From positions 1 to 12,447 of the forward strand of contig JAITXH010000074.1 in assembly GCA_031284845.1 (NCBI GenBank): DNA of 12,447 nt. Direction: 5' to 3'. The DNA comes from Puniceicoccales bacterium (GTDB taxonomy: Bacteria; Verrucomicrobiota; Verrucomicrobiia; Opitutales; UBA953). The notes beneath the pieces are model-generated. The model did no database searches and had not been told where the DNA came from. It saw nothing but the letters and a program-made list of their open reading frames with translations. Positions within the stretch are counted from its first letter, which is position 1, and the number at the start of each line of letters is the position of its first letter. This document shows positions 12,427 to 12,447 of the stretch, piece after piece. The position numbers and the translations under genes were made by a program.

Positions 12427-12447
12427 ATGAGCTTTGGGAATGTCCAC
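12427..12447 (+). CDS. Possible start of a truncated downstream gene
   Basis: An ATG at 12427 opens a frame of seven codons (MSFGNVH) to the window edge. The preceding 216 nt (12211-12426) hold no gene on either strand that I can support. They are A-rich on the + strand, contain TTGACA at 12275-12280 without a good -10, two copies of CACAAAACT (12361-12369 and 12373-12381), and AAGGGCGGAT about 8-17 nt before the ATG, which could be a weak ribosome-binding site. The product cannot be identified from seven residues. Confidence 0.4.

Noticed and set aside
1..12447. tRNA, rRNA, CRISPR array, transposase, toxin-antitoxin or restriction-modification system
   Set aside because: No cloverleaf, rRNA-like segment, regular spaced repeats or such protein families were seen on either strand.

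Overview
This is a moderately GC-rich bacterial chromosome segment. It carries ten complete protein genes, a partial gene at the left edge and a probable gene start at the right edge. The style of the proteins, the nearly complete absence of Shine-Dalgarno sequences and one gap-closing inverted repeat suggest Verrucomicrobiota, probably Opitutales/Opitutaceae. This lineage call is inference from protein style, not a search result. I see no rRNA, tRNA, CRISPR array, transposase or prophage gene. The content is mostly housekeeping and metabolism.

Left to right: the C-terminal end of a probable DNA polymerase III delta-prime subunit (+, to 293) converges on NAD-dependent DNA ligase ligA (-, 342-2471). 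LigA is divergent from a pyrimidine-nucleoside phosphorylase homologue (+, 2626-3957), which is followed by a strong hairpin. Next is a three-gene + strand unit: an ECF sigma factor (4091-4702), a single-pass membrane protein likely to be its anti-sigma factor (4760-5263), and an overlapping secreted or lipid-anchored proline-rich protein (5253-5852). This looks like a cell-envelope signalling module. It converges on the RNA-helicase-like gene hrpB (-, 5872-8448).

The 318-nt gap upstream of hrpB holds a T-rich leader and a 166-bp inverted-repeat element with about 34-nt arms. Beyond it are agmatine deiminase (-, 8767-9795), a divergent cyclophilin-type peptidyl-prolyl isomerase (+, 9986-10501), an aldose-1-epimerase-like protein (-, 10534-11451), an HNH endonuclease-like protein (-, 11569-12165), and an A-rich leader that runs into a probable new + strand gene at 12427.

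The most notable observations are inside apparently ordinary genes. The phosphorylase homologue aligns without gaps to thymidine phosphorylases, but its catalytic His and glycine-rich GLGHTGG loop are replaced, so it may have another activity. The ligase has lost all four zinc-finger cysteines and ends in QTELF, which resembles a sliding-clamp-binding peptide. The sigma/anti-sigma/proline-rich trio has no recognisable zinc anti-sigma motif and may be a lineage-specific stress module. Promoter-like hexamers lie 10-31 nt upstream of four - strand starts and support the shorter start codon in each case.
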